33,902 bases of DNA from Nitrospirales bacterium (lineage in GTDB: Bacteria; Nitrospirota; Nitrospiria; Nitrospirales; UBA8639), in assembly GCA_022824735.1 (NCBI GenBank), contig JAJDZI010000115.1, forward strand, positions 1 to 33,902, written 5' to 3'. Below are positions 8,156 through 19,500 of this stretch, piece after piece. Position numbers and translations under genes: made by a program. Numbering within the stretch: position 1 is the stretch's first letter; the number at the start of each line of letters is the position of its first letter. The notes below the pieces were generated by a model. It ran no database searches, was not told where the DNA came from, and saw only the letters and a list, made by a program, of their open reading frames with translations.

Positions 8156-9109
8156 CTACACGGTGTTCTCACGGTCGTTTAAGAAAATCCATAGCCTAAT
8201 TTTCAAAGGTAAGGTGATAGCCCACACAGTTTGTTTTATCCATCCGCATAGTTCTTCGTGTTGGATTGGATAGACGTTACGAACACTCCTACCTGGATAT
8301 GGGTTTTCATCTCCTGTCGAAAAAAGAAAAACTAGGTTCTTGTCATCAGCGTCATTTTCATACTCTGAAGGCTCCAATAGCACTTCCCCTGATTTAACCT
8401 GCACATGTGCGAGCTTTCCCTCCTTATGCAGCATGAGGAACTCGAATTTCGGTTTACTCCTAAAGCAAGTCGATTTGATGAGCACCCATTCCCGACTTTG
8501 CAGATAAGCCGCAACAACATCTTCAACATCATCGGGGGTCATTAACAAAAAGAGACATGAGTGGGGAATATCTGACAACAAGTTTTCGAGTTCCTTATCA
8601 TCTATTTCAGGCTCCCATTCAGGATCTTGACGCAACTCGTTAAATAAACGTTCATGCATTTGGGTCACTCGAGGGCTAGTGTGAATTCTCTGGATTGTTC
8701 GTTGTGCAATCGTTCCGCGTTGAATCTGTCCCGAAATAAATTTGGCAGGGACTTCCACCCAAGCGGCCTTTCTGGCATGACCAAGGTCATAACGGTCAAA
8801 TTCGGGGTCAATTTCTCTGCCGTATAAAATTTGGTCATCTTCCACTTTGCACAAATAATATTTCCCCTCTTGGTGAATCCAAACATGATCCCTAGGTTTA
8901 ACGTCTTCCAAAAAATACTGTAGCTCGTAAGGCCACTCCCCCCATGTCTCTATGACGATTTTCTTGGCCTCTTCGAGATCATTGGGGTGCTTATCAACAT
9001 AACCATGATGCCATCCGACCCCAATCAGAGACTTTTCCTTACATTTTGCAAGTACATCGTTGGATGGAACGCTACTGTCGGGTTTTATTGAAAGTTTCCA
9101 AGTTTGCAT
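8156..9109 (-). CDS. EVE/PUA-like domain fused to PD-(D/E)XK-like nuclease domain
   Basis: A 317-aa intact protein. Residues about 1-150 resemble an EVE/PUA-like modified-base reader fold: IGVGW near the N-terminus, then VKPRDHVWIHQEGKYYLCKV, AAWVEVPAKFI. Residues about 205-285 have PDDVEDVVAAYLQSREWVLI followed by KFEFLMLH and AHVQVKSGE, the spacing of a PD-(D/E)XK core with Glu and a QVK motif. This combination suggests a modification-dependent (type IV) restriction enzyme, which is inference. Start: ATG 9109 with aggagc 8 nt upstream. Intact, in contrast to the IS remnant downstream. Confidence 0.55.
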   Translation of the reverse strand: MQTWKLSIKPDSSVPSNDVLAKCKEKSLIGVGWHHGYVDKHPNDLEEAKKIVIETWGEWPYELQYFLEDVKPRDHVWIHQEGKYYLCKVEDDQILYGREIDPEFDRYDLGHARKAAWVEVPAKFISGQIQRGTIAQRTIQRIHTSPRVTQMHERLFNELRQDPEWEPEIDDKELENLLSDIPHSCLFLLMTPDDVEDVVAAYLQSREWVLIKSTCFRSKPKFEFLMLHKEGKLAHVQVKSGEVLLEPSEYENDADDKNLVFLFSTGDENPYPGRSVRNVYPIQHEELCGWIKQTVWAITLPLKIRLWIFLNDRENTV

Positions 9110-9550
9110 ATTGTGCTCCTAGATGATTGAGGTAATCCGAGTCTTTTTTCGTAGCCGCGTGATCTTATCGCACCAAGTTCCAGCACCTGTGGGCGTGGCG
9201 GTGCTTCAGTCCCGAAGAGTAGGTGGGGGGGAGGACCAAGCTATCTGAACGCAACGAGTTCCGCAACCCACGAAATCAGGTCTGGGGCAATGGTACTCCC
9301 CTCCTTGGGACCACGCCCGGACGCCAATGGCTTTGGGTTCTTTTGCCGAAACAAAAAGCCCTCGTCGCGCGGGGACGAAACCCCGCATGAATTCGCAAGG
9401 AGCCCCTTCCTCATTGTCGCCGACAAAAGCCGAACAGCCAGACGGCCATTATACCGGTTTAAAAGTCGATGGTTAGAAACTGGCCGAGGGAAAGTTTGGA
9501 GCGCTGGCTCAGCTTCATTCTTCCCTCTCGTAGGTACGTAGATGGCTGCC
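9110..9550. other. Gene-free stretch with hairpins
   Basis: No supportable gene. ORFs at 9241-9633 (minus) and 9290-9541 (plus) lack recognisable domains and the first overlaps the DUF499 gene end. Two hairpins are visible: gcgggg/ccccgc around 9376-9393, and nested ggct..ttttg/caaaa..agcc around 9329-9361. They could be a dispersed repeat or a weak terminator for the operon that ends at 9551. Promoter elements for the gene starting at 9109 are not clear. Confidence 0.45.
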
Positions 9551-12500
9551 TTACGATTCCTCAAACCCGTGCGACTCGAAGCGAAGGGTCTGGCAGTTCT
9601 CCGTGATGACGCGCTGCATATCTTCCGAAACACCTTCCGGCGTCTCGGCCTCGATCTCGACCCTCACCTTGACCTTGCCTCGGGGCAGTGTCGTGAGGTG
9701 CTGCAAGACCTCTTCCGTCACTTTCCCCATATCCCGGCCGGCCCGATCTGGGTCGATCTCAACTGTGCCGAAGAAGCGGCGCGGCAAACGTGGCCTTCGC
9801 GGCTCTTCACTTGATCCGGAGATGTCAGATATGGGTCGCGCACCGGGTACCGCGCTGGGTTCCAGTTCAAGCACCTCGGGCTCTGGACGTTCATTTGCAA
9901 TCTGCGCTCGCGCCACATCCGCTTTGACGAACACACTGGCCGCATCGACGTAGATCGCTGCAGCTGGCGTGCCACATTTCAATCCTTCGTAGCGGCCATC
10001 CGCAGATATGCTGGTCGCGTACCCAAAGTAATCGCCACTGGCGATGCCGTCCTGGATCGCTTCGACAAATACTGCTTGGTCGCGGAGTCTCGGTAGATAG
10101 CAGTATGCGGAAAGCGCATCCCATACCTTTTTCACAGAGACGTGGTCTTGGTCATTCCAGAACCAACGGTCGAGTTCCATCCTGAGTAGCACCGGCGACC
10201 ACTTGATGATCAGGTGTTCGCTTCCCCGCATTCGTCGAGAAGCTCTGGTCACAATGGAATCGCCGTTTCCGTTTGCTTGGGTAACATCCCATTCGAGAGA
10301 GCCCACGTTGCCGTTTTCGACAGTCTGACTCGGCACGACCAGCCAACGATAGGCCTCGGCTAAACGAAGCTTGACGGTCTTGTCACTCGCGCTCTCGCCT
10401 TCCGAGGCTTCGCGCCGCTGGTGGGCATCAAGGTTCAGCACATCATGGTCGCGGACCACGGACTGCCAGGCGAGGAAGCGTCGGGCTTCCTGCTTCAGTC
10501 CTTCCATCACTTCCTGGTCGGGCGCCAGAAATCCGAGCATATTGCGGTTCTGCCGCGGGCTGCCACCGCGGTTGGCCAGAATGTCACCAGCTGCCTTGAG
10601 TGCTGCTTTCTCTGGATCGTTTCTCTTGTGCGTTGCGTGTGGCCGCAGGATAACGAGACGGACTTCCTGTTCGTCTGGGACATCGCCCGATGACGCCGGG
10701 CAAGTGTGGATGCCTTTGAAATCGCCCCGCTCCCGGCGCGTTGCCTCATGGATACGCTGTTCAATCTCGCTCTCGACTTGGTCATCCGAAAACTGCTGCG
10801 CGCGCTCCTCGACGGTCCGCCGCAGGTTGGGTCGCGTGTCGTACCAGTAGCGGCGCTCCTTGCGATAAAAGTAGGTCAGTCGGTCCGAAGTTGCGACAAA
10901 GCATCGTTGAAGACCGAGACCTGCTCGCCCGGCTGCACGACGGCAAGGCGCACACGCATGTCCTCGACACCGCGGACCTGTTGCTGGACGACGTGCGGCG
11001 CGCTCCCTAGAAAGACGCCCCGCGCGACCCGCCGTGCGGCCATCCCTTGGCCGAAGCGCGGGTTATCCGAATCGACGCGTAGCGGGCCAGAATTGCGCCC
11101 GTCTATATCGCTTTCCAGCACCGAGGTCCAGCCTTCGGGCAGATAACGCGTCAGTTCTTCTCGTACAGTGACGGTGTCGAGGCCGAGAGAACCAGGCATA
11201 ATCAGCAGGCTGGCGTCATTGCGCACACAGAGGTCGTGTATCACCGCCGCCATAAGTCGCAGGACACCTCGCGTGCGCTGGAACCGTTCCAGCGTCGCCC
11301 AGTCGGTGTAAAGTCGGTCGAATACCTCAGGATGGATCGGGTAGCAGGCTTTCATCCGTTCCAAATAGCGGGCCTCTCGGCACTCCGAGGGGAACTCGAT
11401 GCCGCTGTCCCGGTAGAGCGTACTGAAGGCACGGCACACCTCGTCGCGCGCGGATTCATCGCCGAGCGGCAGGAACAGCCGCCGCCGCACGACCTCGAAT
11501 CCTTCCTCGGAGCCGACGGGCTTCCAGATCGCCTCCATCCGCCCAAAGGTATGCTCAATGCGCGCCAACGTTTCCTGGCCCGCCTCACCTCCGATTTCGA
11601 TATCCGACTCCGGGATTGTAGCGACCAGGGCCGTATTCTTGCTGGCGCGCACAGCCTCCGTGAGTTCCTGTATGAAGGTCTGCACAGCGTCAAAGCTGCC
11701 AGATATCAGACTTTCGACGCCATGGATCTTACGAGCATAGGCGACGAGTTCGTCGATCAGAATTAGGCAGGGACCGCAGGCATCGAACAGCGTACGAAGC
11801 GTGTCCGAGCCAGGTGGCACTCCCTTCCGGTCCGAGTCACGCACATGGTCGTAGAGTTTCCTGTTTCCCGCTTGCTCGGCAAGCTGAGCCCCGATCTCGC
11901 CCCATAGCGTGCGGATGGTGATACCCTGGAGGTTACGTGGACGCCGTTCCTTAGTCGGGTTCAGCGCCGTTCCCACCACCACGGCTACCCGGGCATGAGG
12001 CACGCGCTCAATTCCGGCTTCCTGCAACAAGGCCGCGACTTGCGGCAGCCGGTCGAGCGGTGCGCGGCCACGGAGTAAGTGGTAAAGCGCCAGCAGGGAA
12101 TGTGTCTTGCCGCCGCCGAAGGCGGTCTTAAGTTGGATGACCGGCTCGCCACCCTTGCCGCTCACTCTGTTCAGCGCTTGGAGAAGAAGCCCGCGAATGC
12201 CCTCAGTCAGATAGGTGCGGGCGAAGAACTCGACGGGATCTTGATATTCAACTGCCGCCGTGCCACGTGCGACTTGGGACAAGTCCGCGGCGAACTCGGC
12301 CTGCCGGTATCGTCCGGCGGCGACGTCAGGGTGCGGCTGGGCGATGTCCCGCCACGGCTGCAGCCCCTGGCGTGAAACGGTTGTCAGAACGCCCCCCCAT
12401 CTTCTTTCCGTGGTTTGGTCTTCTTTATGTCGTTTACGCTGCTCACCGTCGTCGACGGACCCTCGGTGCCATAGCGTACCGTGCGAGCCAGGGAGCGTAA

Positions 12501-12914
12501 GCGTTCGGTTGCCTCTGAATCTAGATGCTCGATGACTCGCGTCATGGTGTCCAGCGCTCGCCACGCGTCCTCGTCCTTCATGTCGAACAGACCCTTATGC
12601 GCCCATTTGTTGCGAGTCACAATGAGTTCCTTGATCCAGGTCCGGTGCTCGCGGCTGAGCTTGAGTTGGAACAGTTCGTGCCACCGAACATCGATCAGAA
12701 GCAGACACCGGGCTGCATCGAGCGTCGCAATTAGTTCGTCCTCTTTACCTTCCGCCGGCAGATTCCGCTTCTGGTTGTCGTGGAGAATGGCAAGAATGCC
12801 TTGTCCCCACCATTCTTTGCCGAACCGAGCCTGCAACTCACGAGCAATGTAGGGCGCCAGAACCTCGGTCAGAATCTCGAAACCTTCGGTGACACGCTGG
12901 TGGTAGGTGGTCAT
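9551..12914 (-). pseudogene. Swt1-type HEPN / DUF499 AAA-type ATPase, split by two frameshifts
   Basis: About 1,120 aa in three frame segments. Segment 1 (12914-12384) is a Swt1-like HEPN domain with TRNKWAHKGLF (RX4H). Segment 2 (to 10876) is the DUF499 (COG1483) ATPase: Walker A AFGGGKTHSLLALYHL, Walker B CLILIDELVAYAR. Segment 3 (to 9551) is the DUF499 C-terminus (RYWYDTRPNLRRTVEERA, NRNMLGFLAPD). One extra G in the G7 run near 12393 gives KEDGGGVLTTVSRQGLQPWR; one base restored near 10888 gives LSDRLTYFYRKERR. DUF499 ATPases lie next to DUF1156 methylases in defence loci and probably energise the complex. Whether HEPN and DUF499 were fused or separate is inferred. Last gene of the operon, 60 bp after the methylase. 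Confidence 0.7.
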
Positions 12915-12974
12915 CAAGTCCGCCTGTAGGTTTGCAAGCAAAACGCCTGCGGAGTAATACGCATCTCGTTCACC

Positions 12975-15747
12975 TTACAGTTCCAGGTCCAATTGCGAGG
13001 GGCGACCAGAGGTGAGCCGCGCGACCTCGGCTTGAATCTGTGGCCATGAGCTGATGAGAATATTATAGGCCAGCGCTTCGCCAGTCCAGTCTTTGCGTTC
13101 CGACATGGTATAGAGGCGGTAAGCGAGCGCGCGTGCATTCTCCACCCGAGCGGGCCCCATGGCGGCGGCGAGTCGTGCGGCCTCCATGATGCCGCCCCCG
13201 GTCTCAACCGTCATGGCGCGCACCAAGTGCTGGACACACTCCCAGTCGGCGATCCGTTTGTCGGTCGTCGGATCCCAGGCCGGATCCAGTTCGTCTCGGC
13301 GCTTGAGGCGGACCTTGCCAGCACCACCGACGATCACGCCGGCCTTTTCCAATCCCGCAAACGAAGTGTTCTTGGCGGTGAATAACACCTCCGCTTCGCC
13401 ATAGGCGCGCTCGGCGGTGCCGTATTGCTCGAACTAGGCAACGCAGAACCGTGTATCGGCGTCCATGTCGCCCTCGGCTTCGGCCAGGGTCTCGTCGAGC
13501 ACGCGGTTGATTTCGATCAACGCTTGGCGCACTGACATCGCCGCACCATCGGCTTCTAGAACTTGAGGGTAGCGGGAGAACACGGCCATGCCCGGTCCGA
13601 TGGCAGCTTGAGCGAGGTCTACCGGGGCAATGCTTGCATGTTGAAGGGTTCTCACCGCAATGGGTAGCTCATGTTTCAGGATGTTGGCAAACTCACGACG
13701 TGATATAGATTGGGCCTCTGGATCGCGTGCCCGGCAAACGATGACAATGGCAGAAGCAAGGGCGTTCGTATTTCGCGCGACTGATCGAGCTTTCTTGGTC
13801 GTACGAACAGGCCATGTGCCAGTGATCGCGAACCCAGCTTTGACGAGCCCGTCTAGCATAGCCTCCCAGCCGGTAGAAGCAGTGGCACCGTTGCCCGCGT
13901 CGTCGGCAACTGTCTCTGATTGCTTAAAGGCATAATAGACAGTCATTGGGACCTTAAAATCCGTGACTCGACGGAGGCTCCGGAAAGCAGCCGTGAATCC
14001 TTGACGGAAATGGGCTTCTGCGGCGTTAGCCGAGCCATCATGCCGATATGGCGATGCGATCAACTCCGCAGATTTGGGTGCTAGAACAGTCTGGAATGAT
14101 TGCGGATCGATTTCACGAAGTGTCCTTCTGAGCCACACGTAGAAGAAATCCGATAGATCAGCATAACCAATATTGTCGTAGTACGGTGGATCAGTGGAAA
14201 CAGCTACTCGTTCATAAATTGGGGGATTATCTGATCTGGCATCGTACTGAAAAACGTTTGCAGGAAGCACGTGTTCCGCTGGTACCCGGTCGAGCGAGTC
14301 GGCAATCCACCTTGAAGCGACGGAGAAGTCCAGTTTTCCTTCCAGCGGGTTTGCTTCGGCGAAATCCCAAGCCATAGGTATAGCCTGTCTTTGGAACAGG
14401 TGACTGACATTTTCGTTTGTCGGATTCCAGGTTGCCAGCGCGCAGTGATAATCAGTCATTCTTGAAAGAGCGAAAGCCAAATAGATTGAGATCGTATCGG
14501 CGTAAGCTTGAGCGCCAGTGCCACCCTCGGCGAGGAAAATGCCGTCAGCGCCACCAACTGCCGGTCGGTGAAGAGGTTCGCGAAGGTCGTTAGTCCATAG
14601 AGCGGACACCAGATCGCTCGAGGTTCCTTTGGAAGCGCTTCAGTCGGTCGCCACATCGGCCTCGCTTTACGCGCAGCCCTCTCCATTTCCTCAGTCGGAT
14701 CGAGATAGGCACGTCCTCGTTTGCCTTCCGCCACCACCGCCATCAGCCGAGCGTCCATACGGCCTGCCATGCCTTCGGCCTTAATGTGCGTAGCGTGGAC
14801 CGGCACATCATCCGTGGAGACCAAACAGGTGAAGGTTGGCTCTCGACCGGTCTTGGTGCCCGACTTGACCTTGGTTCCCGACTTTGCCTTGGCCATATCT
14901 TCAATTCCAAGATCTTTTGACTTTACAGAAAACCTATAGCCGCCACGCTCGATGACGGGCACAACGATGGCCTCCCTGTTCTTCTTCGACGACAACACAA
15001 AGGAATTTGCGAGCGGCACATGCACGCCGTTGGCCGCAGGATTGGGGCTTACAACTGTACGCGTCCAGAGCCAAGCGCTCACTGCGACCTCGGTCCCTCC
15101 GGGCAGCTGCGCCTTGGGGTAGTGGTGGCCAATCCGTTTCTTTGCCTCGGCGCGTATCCAGCGTCCGTAGTAGCGCACGTCCTCGGCCAAGCCATCTGCT
15201 CCTTTACCGTTCCAGGCCATTCCCCTAGCGAGTTTCTGTTGAGCTTCCGGGTTGACAGGCGGCAGACCTCCGAACGCTTGTGGATACTGCAGTAGCGCTT
15301 TTTGAATAGTGACGGCGACCGGATTCAAATCGCTGCTGTAGACACGCAAACCAAGACGCTGGGCTTCGATACAGATGCTGCCACGGCCAGCGAACATGTC
15401 CCAGACGGCCGGAGGGGTGCACCATACTGACGCTCAATGATGCTCCTTGCATTGTCGATCGTTTGCGAATCTGTGATTGCATCCCACGTGCCGAGCCGTC
15501 GGATCAGATCAACCAATGGTTCTCTCACCTTGTCCGCATGCTCTCCAACAAGACCTTCACCTGGATCATCCACGAGTTGAGCAAACAGGATGGCACGGCA
15601 TACGGACAGAGGCGTCCGCGCCCACCAGTTATGGATCGCCCGAGGATGACCCTTCAGGAACGGGTTCTCCGTTTCCGGCTTAGAGCCGTCATTGATCGCC
15701 TCCAACGGCAGCGCGACTTCAATAAGCTTTTTGCGATAGGCGGTCAT
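12975..15747 (-). pseudogene. DUF1156 adenine-specific DNA methylase, multiply broken
   Basis: A methylase of about 920 aa (COG1743). The N-terminus KKLIEVALPLEAIND and HPRAIHNWWARTPLSVCRAI is typical of DUF1156. Motif I is VWDMFAGRGSICIEAQRLG with SSDLNPVAV; motif IV is STDPPYYDNIGYADLSDFFY. Lesions: a missing C in the CCCC run near 15416 (restores GAPPAVWDMF); a junction near 14500 where LVALTAFS runs directly into EGGTGAQAYADTI in another frame, so intervening family sequence appears deleted; and an in-frame TAG at 13434-13436 where the family has Trp (RFCVA, stop, FEQYGTAERAYGEAEVL). The start overlaps the preceding nuclease stop (ATGA). Three lesions make activity very unlikely. Confidence 0.75.
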
Positions 15748-16388
15748 TGGTCGGAAGGCCGCGCCGATAGTTGAAAGACCCTTTCAACGGGCAGGCCGAC
15801 AAGAGCATTGAGGGTCTCAATCTCTGTAGAATTTAGCCGAGGATCGCCAATAAAGCACTCGATGTGGCTCTCAAAGAAACTTACGACGCTACGGTTGTAA
15901 AGATCGAAGATACGCCGTGACTCCAATTCAAGTACGGAGTTCGCAGGGAACACCCTTATCCCTCTTTTCTTGGAATAAGCGAAAACAAAAGAATCTGGCG
16001 TACGTTCGAGCATCGTTTTACATTGCGAACACAACCGCTGCCAGTCATTCGATGAAAAGCGAAGTTCTGGCTCCGCTTTCTTCGCTTGCGCGAGGAAGCC
16101 TTTTTTCGTCTTGTAGCCCGGAAGATCGACATCGAGGACACCCATCAAATCAGCCCCGTGACGCTTCTCCTGCGCTGCAACGCCAGGCCCCGTTCGTAGT
16201 GTTAGTGCCTTCCATACCACACCACCAAACTGTCGGTCCTGCATACGTCCTTCAATCGCCCCGAGAATCCGATCCGTTATTTGGGGCTCCTCCGCGACAC
16301 GAGTTTCCTGATACGCGTTAAACGCGCTGTTCGCTGCGTCTGCAATTTCCCGAGCTATATTCCTTACGGTTCGAGTTTGTCTTAGCAC
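15744..16388 (-). CDS. PD-(D/E)XK-like protein of the methylase operon
   Basis: A 214-aa intact protein, GTG start at 16388 with gaagg about 10 nt upstream. The core reads GPGVAAQEKRHGADLMGVLD then TKKGFLAQAKKAEPEL: an E-(x)n-GAD-(x)n-QAKK pattern consistent with a PD-(D/E)XK nuclease fold. The second half is helical (LCSQCKTMLERTPDSFVFAY). It overlaps the DUF1156 start by ATGA, so translation is coupled and the two products probably act together on DNA. Nuclease activity is inferred from motif and context. Confidence 0.55.
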   Translation of the reverse strand: MLRQTRTVRNIAREIADAANSAFNAYQETRVAEEPQITDRILGAIEGRMQDRQFGGVVWKALTLRTGPGVAAQEKRHGADLMGVLDVDLPGYKTKKGFLAQAKKAEPELRFSSNDWQRLCSQCKTMLERTPDSFVFAYSKKRGIRVFPANSVLELESRRIFDLYNRSVVSFFESHIECFIGDPRLNSTEIETLNALVGLPVERVFQLSARPSDQ

Positions 16389-16411
16389 CAGGGTCGTACC
16401 TTCTATAACGT

Positions 16412-16582
16412 CTACCGCTCTTTTACCACGGATTCCACCTCGGCATGAGCGTCAGCTGCTGCCTCGATATGGCTTAACACCGGCAGAAGCTCTTCACAAA
16501 CATCACGAGTAAGAGGACGTAGCAAACCCAACGATCTAGTGCAATTTGACGACCAGAAGTTGAGAGAACAAGGCGGGGTCAC
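16412..16582 (-). CDS. Possible 56-aa protein between helicase and nuclease
   Basis: Too short for the ORF track. The GTG at 16582 overlaps the helicase stop (GTGA), and the frame stays open for 56 codons to TAG at 16412-16414, 23 bp before the next gene. The C-terminal half is a plausible amphipathic helix (RDVCEELLPVLSHIEAAADA); the N-terminal third is cysteine-containing and less protein-like. Overlap and complete filling of the gap support a real operon member; no family is recognised. Confidence 0.4.
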   Translation of the reverse strand: MTPPCSLNFWSSNCTRSLGLLRPLTRDVCEELLPVLSHIEAAADAHAEVESVVKER

Positions 16583-19500
16583 GACGGAATCTCTCCACGC
16601 GCCAGCAATTCGGTAAGCTTGTAAGACACACTCGTTGCCCCAAAATCCGGTTCGCGTTTGAACGGCTGGCGGACATAGCTCGGCTCAGCCGCTACGCCGT
16701 TCGATATCTCGACGATGGCAAGAATGAAGGCATCTGGCTTATTGAGCGCGGTCAGGATCTCGTTGCGCGTGACGTTCACTGTGTCAGCGCCGTCGGCCCG
16801 GCCCTTGACCTCAATGAAGCGTAACCGGCCGGTATCTTTCTCCCGCGATTCCACATCATAGCCCAGCCGCTCGGTGCTCACATCCTGCGGTTGATGGCCG
16901 AGCGTCCGTTCAGCAGCCATCACCGCCTCCATCGCCATGCATTCGACGGCGGCGCGTCCTTCGGGGGTGGTCTTGCGCAAAGCGAAGGCCGGGGTTTCCC
17001 GGTCTGTCACCTTGCGCAACAGGCCGGCCGGTATGACAATGGCGCCACCGCGCACTTGCGGCGGCAAGGCTGAAATGTCTCGTTCCTTGGAAAGTTCCGC
17101 GCGACGCCGTTGTAGACGGTCGGCGAGTTCGTTTGCCCGCGCCGCGGCTTGGTCACCCGAAAGCCGGGTACGGTGGCCGGCCCGTTCTCGCGCTCTCAGA
17201 TCCTGGGTGCGGTGGTCCCAATAGTTGATCTCCTTCTTGAGACGTGCAGTGACCTCACGTTCCACTTTGTCAATCTCAGGGAGACGCCGATTGCGCACTT
17301 CCTCGACATGACGCGGGACGACGGATGCAATCGCGTAGCCGACAACTTTTTCTTCGATGTTACCTGACAGCCAGGGCGCTCTCAATGCTTCAGTGACCAA
17401 CGATCGCTCACCGTCCTTTAGGGGTCTGTAGTCGAGATAGGGTGCCGGTCCAGCGTCCCGTGTATGTCCGCTTGAGTCGATCTCTACGAACTGGAGACGT
17501 CGGGAGACGATCTGTTGACGTCCATCGCGGTCAGCGCGGCCGTCTTGAACTTCGTGCTCGAGATAGAACAGCACACGAAGATTCTCGCCGTCGTCGGTCG
17601 CGTCTACCAGCATCGCCCCACGTTTCAGCAGGTCGCGGTGGCGTTCGATTACCAGATCCATTGTGGCGTCAAGCAAGGGATGGCCGGGACAGACATAGGC
17701 AGCGACCGGTGGCTGGTTGATGTTCTCCTTCTCGAAACAGACACGCTCGTAACGCGCCTGGACCGGCGCGCCGAGCCCGATCAGTCGGTCGCGGTGGCGA
17801 ATGGGACCGGGGACGCGGGTGATCTCCCAACGTCCAGTCTCGCGTTTGTTGATGTGCCCGCCCAGATGCCGGAATGCCTCAAGGAAGAAAGTCTGGATGT
17901 GAAAAGGTTGCAGTCGTCTGGCCTCCGCGCGATCCATTTCCTCGCGGATACGAGCCGCGTCGGCTGTAGTCATCGTGTCTCGGACGAGCGCGTGTTCATC
18001 AATCAGGTCGAAAAGATGTTGCTGATCTGCCGCGTTGTCCACCTCTTGGAACAGACGCGCCTTGACGGCTGGTTGCTCGCCGTAGCGGATCGCCTCCATC
18101 AGCAGGTCGCGTAGGGGGCGAGCTTCGAACAAGCGGCCTAGCACGTCGTACACCCGGCCACCGAGGGCAGCCCGTGCTACTTCGATTTTCTCCAGAAGAC
18201 GCGAATAGACCTCGCCCTCGCGCGTATAGGCCGCGACCAGATTCCAGCAATGGCAAACCTCGGTCTGGCCGATGCGGTGAATGCGGCCAAAGCGCTGCTC
18301 GAGCCGGTTGGGATTCCACGGCAGGTCGTAGTTGACCATGAGATGTGCCCGCTGGAGATTGATGCCCTCGCCGGCAGCGTCGTTGGCAACCAACGCAAGC
18401 ACTTCCTTATTGTGGGTGAAGGCCTCAACTGTTTTACGCCGGTCTTCACGCCCGACGCCGCCGTGGATGACGACCACTGCCTCGGGCCGGCCGAGCCGTG
18501 TCTGGATGCGATCGACAAGGTAGTTCAGTGTATCGCGAGGTTCGGTGAAGACAATCAGCTTGCGGCGGTTGCCGTCCTCGTCGGTCATCAAGGGGTGGTC
18601 GAGAATGTCATTCAACTGTGTCCATTTGGTATCAGTGCCCGATCGGCGTAACGCCAGGGCCTGCGCTTCAAGTCGACTCAGCGTTGCGATTTCGATTTCC
18701 AGTTCGGAAATGGTGCGCGCGGCCGTCGCCTGGTCGAGGATCTCCTCCTCGGTTGCTTCGGCCTCGTCGCTCGGCGCATCCTCGATCTCGGCCTCGTCCA
18801 TGTCCGACCACGCCGGGAGTCGGGGCTCTGCGGTTAGGTCGGCCTCCCGGCCCCGATTCGGCATCCGTTCTTCTGTCAAACGCGTTTCGAGACGCTCGCG
18901 ACGACGCAATGACTCGTGGATGGCGGCCGGCGAAGAAGCAAGCCTGCGCTGCAAAATGGACAGGGCGAATCCGACGTTCTGTCGGCGCTTGTCGTCCTTG
19001 GTAGTAAAGCGCTCGACCCGGTTCATCTCTTCCCGTACATAGGCCGTGACCTCGGCATAGAGCGCGGCCTCTGCCTGTGATAACTCGTAGTTGACGGTAT
19101 TGGCACGTCGTTCGGGGAACAACGGCTTACCATCGAATTTCAGCAGTTCTTCTTTGGTCAGTCGACGCATTAGGTCTGAAACGTCAGCCTGATGTACACC
19201 GTCGCGGAAGCGGCCCTCGAACCGGTCGGCGTCGAGCAGCGCCATGAAAAGTTGGAAGTCCTGCTCCTTGCCGTTGTGGGGTGTCGCCGTCATCAACAGG
19301 AAATGGCGGGCGCGGGCGCCGAGACACTGGCCGAGTTGATAACGTTTGGTATACTTCACCTCGCGGCCAAAGTAACTGGCCGACATGCGATGTGCCTCGT
19401 CACAGACGATCAGGTCCCACTCGCCAGTCGCCTCGAGCTTGGTCTGAAGCTCCGGGTCGCGGGCAAGCATGTCGAGACGGGCGATCAAGAGGTTACGCTC

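Noticed and set aside
9241-9633. 130-aa minus-strand ORF
   Set aside because: It overlaps the end of the DUF499 gene and lies on hairpins; no domain.
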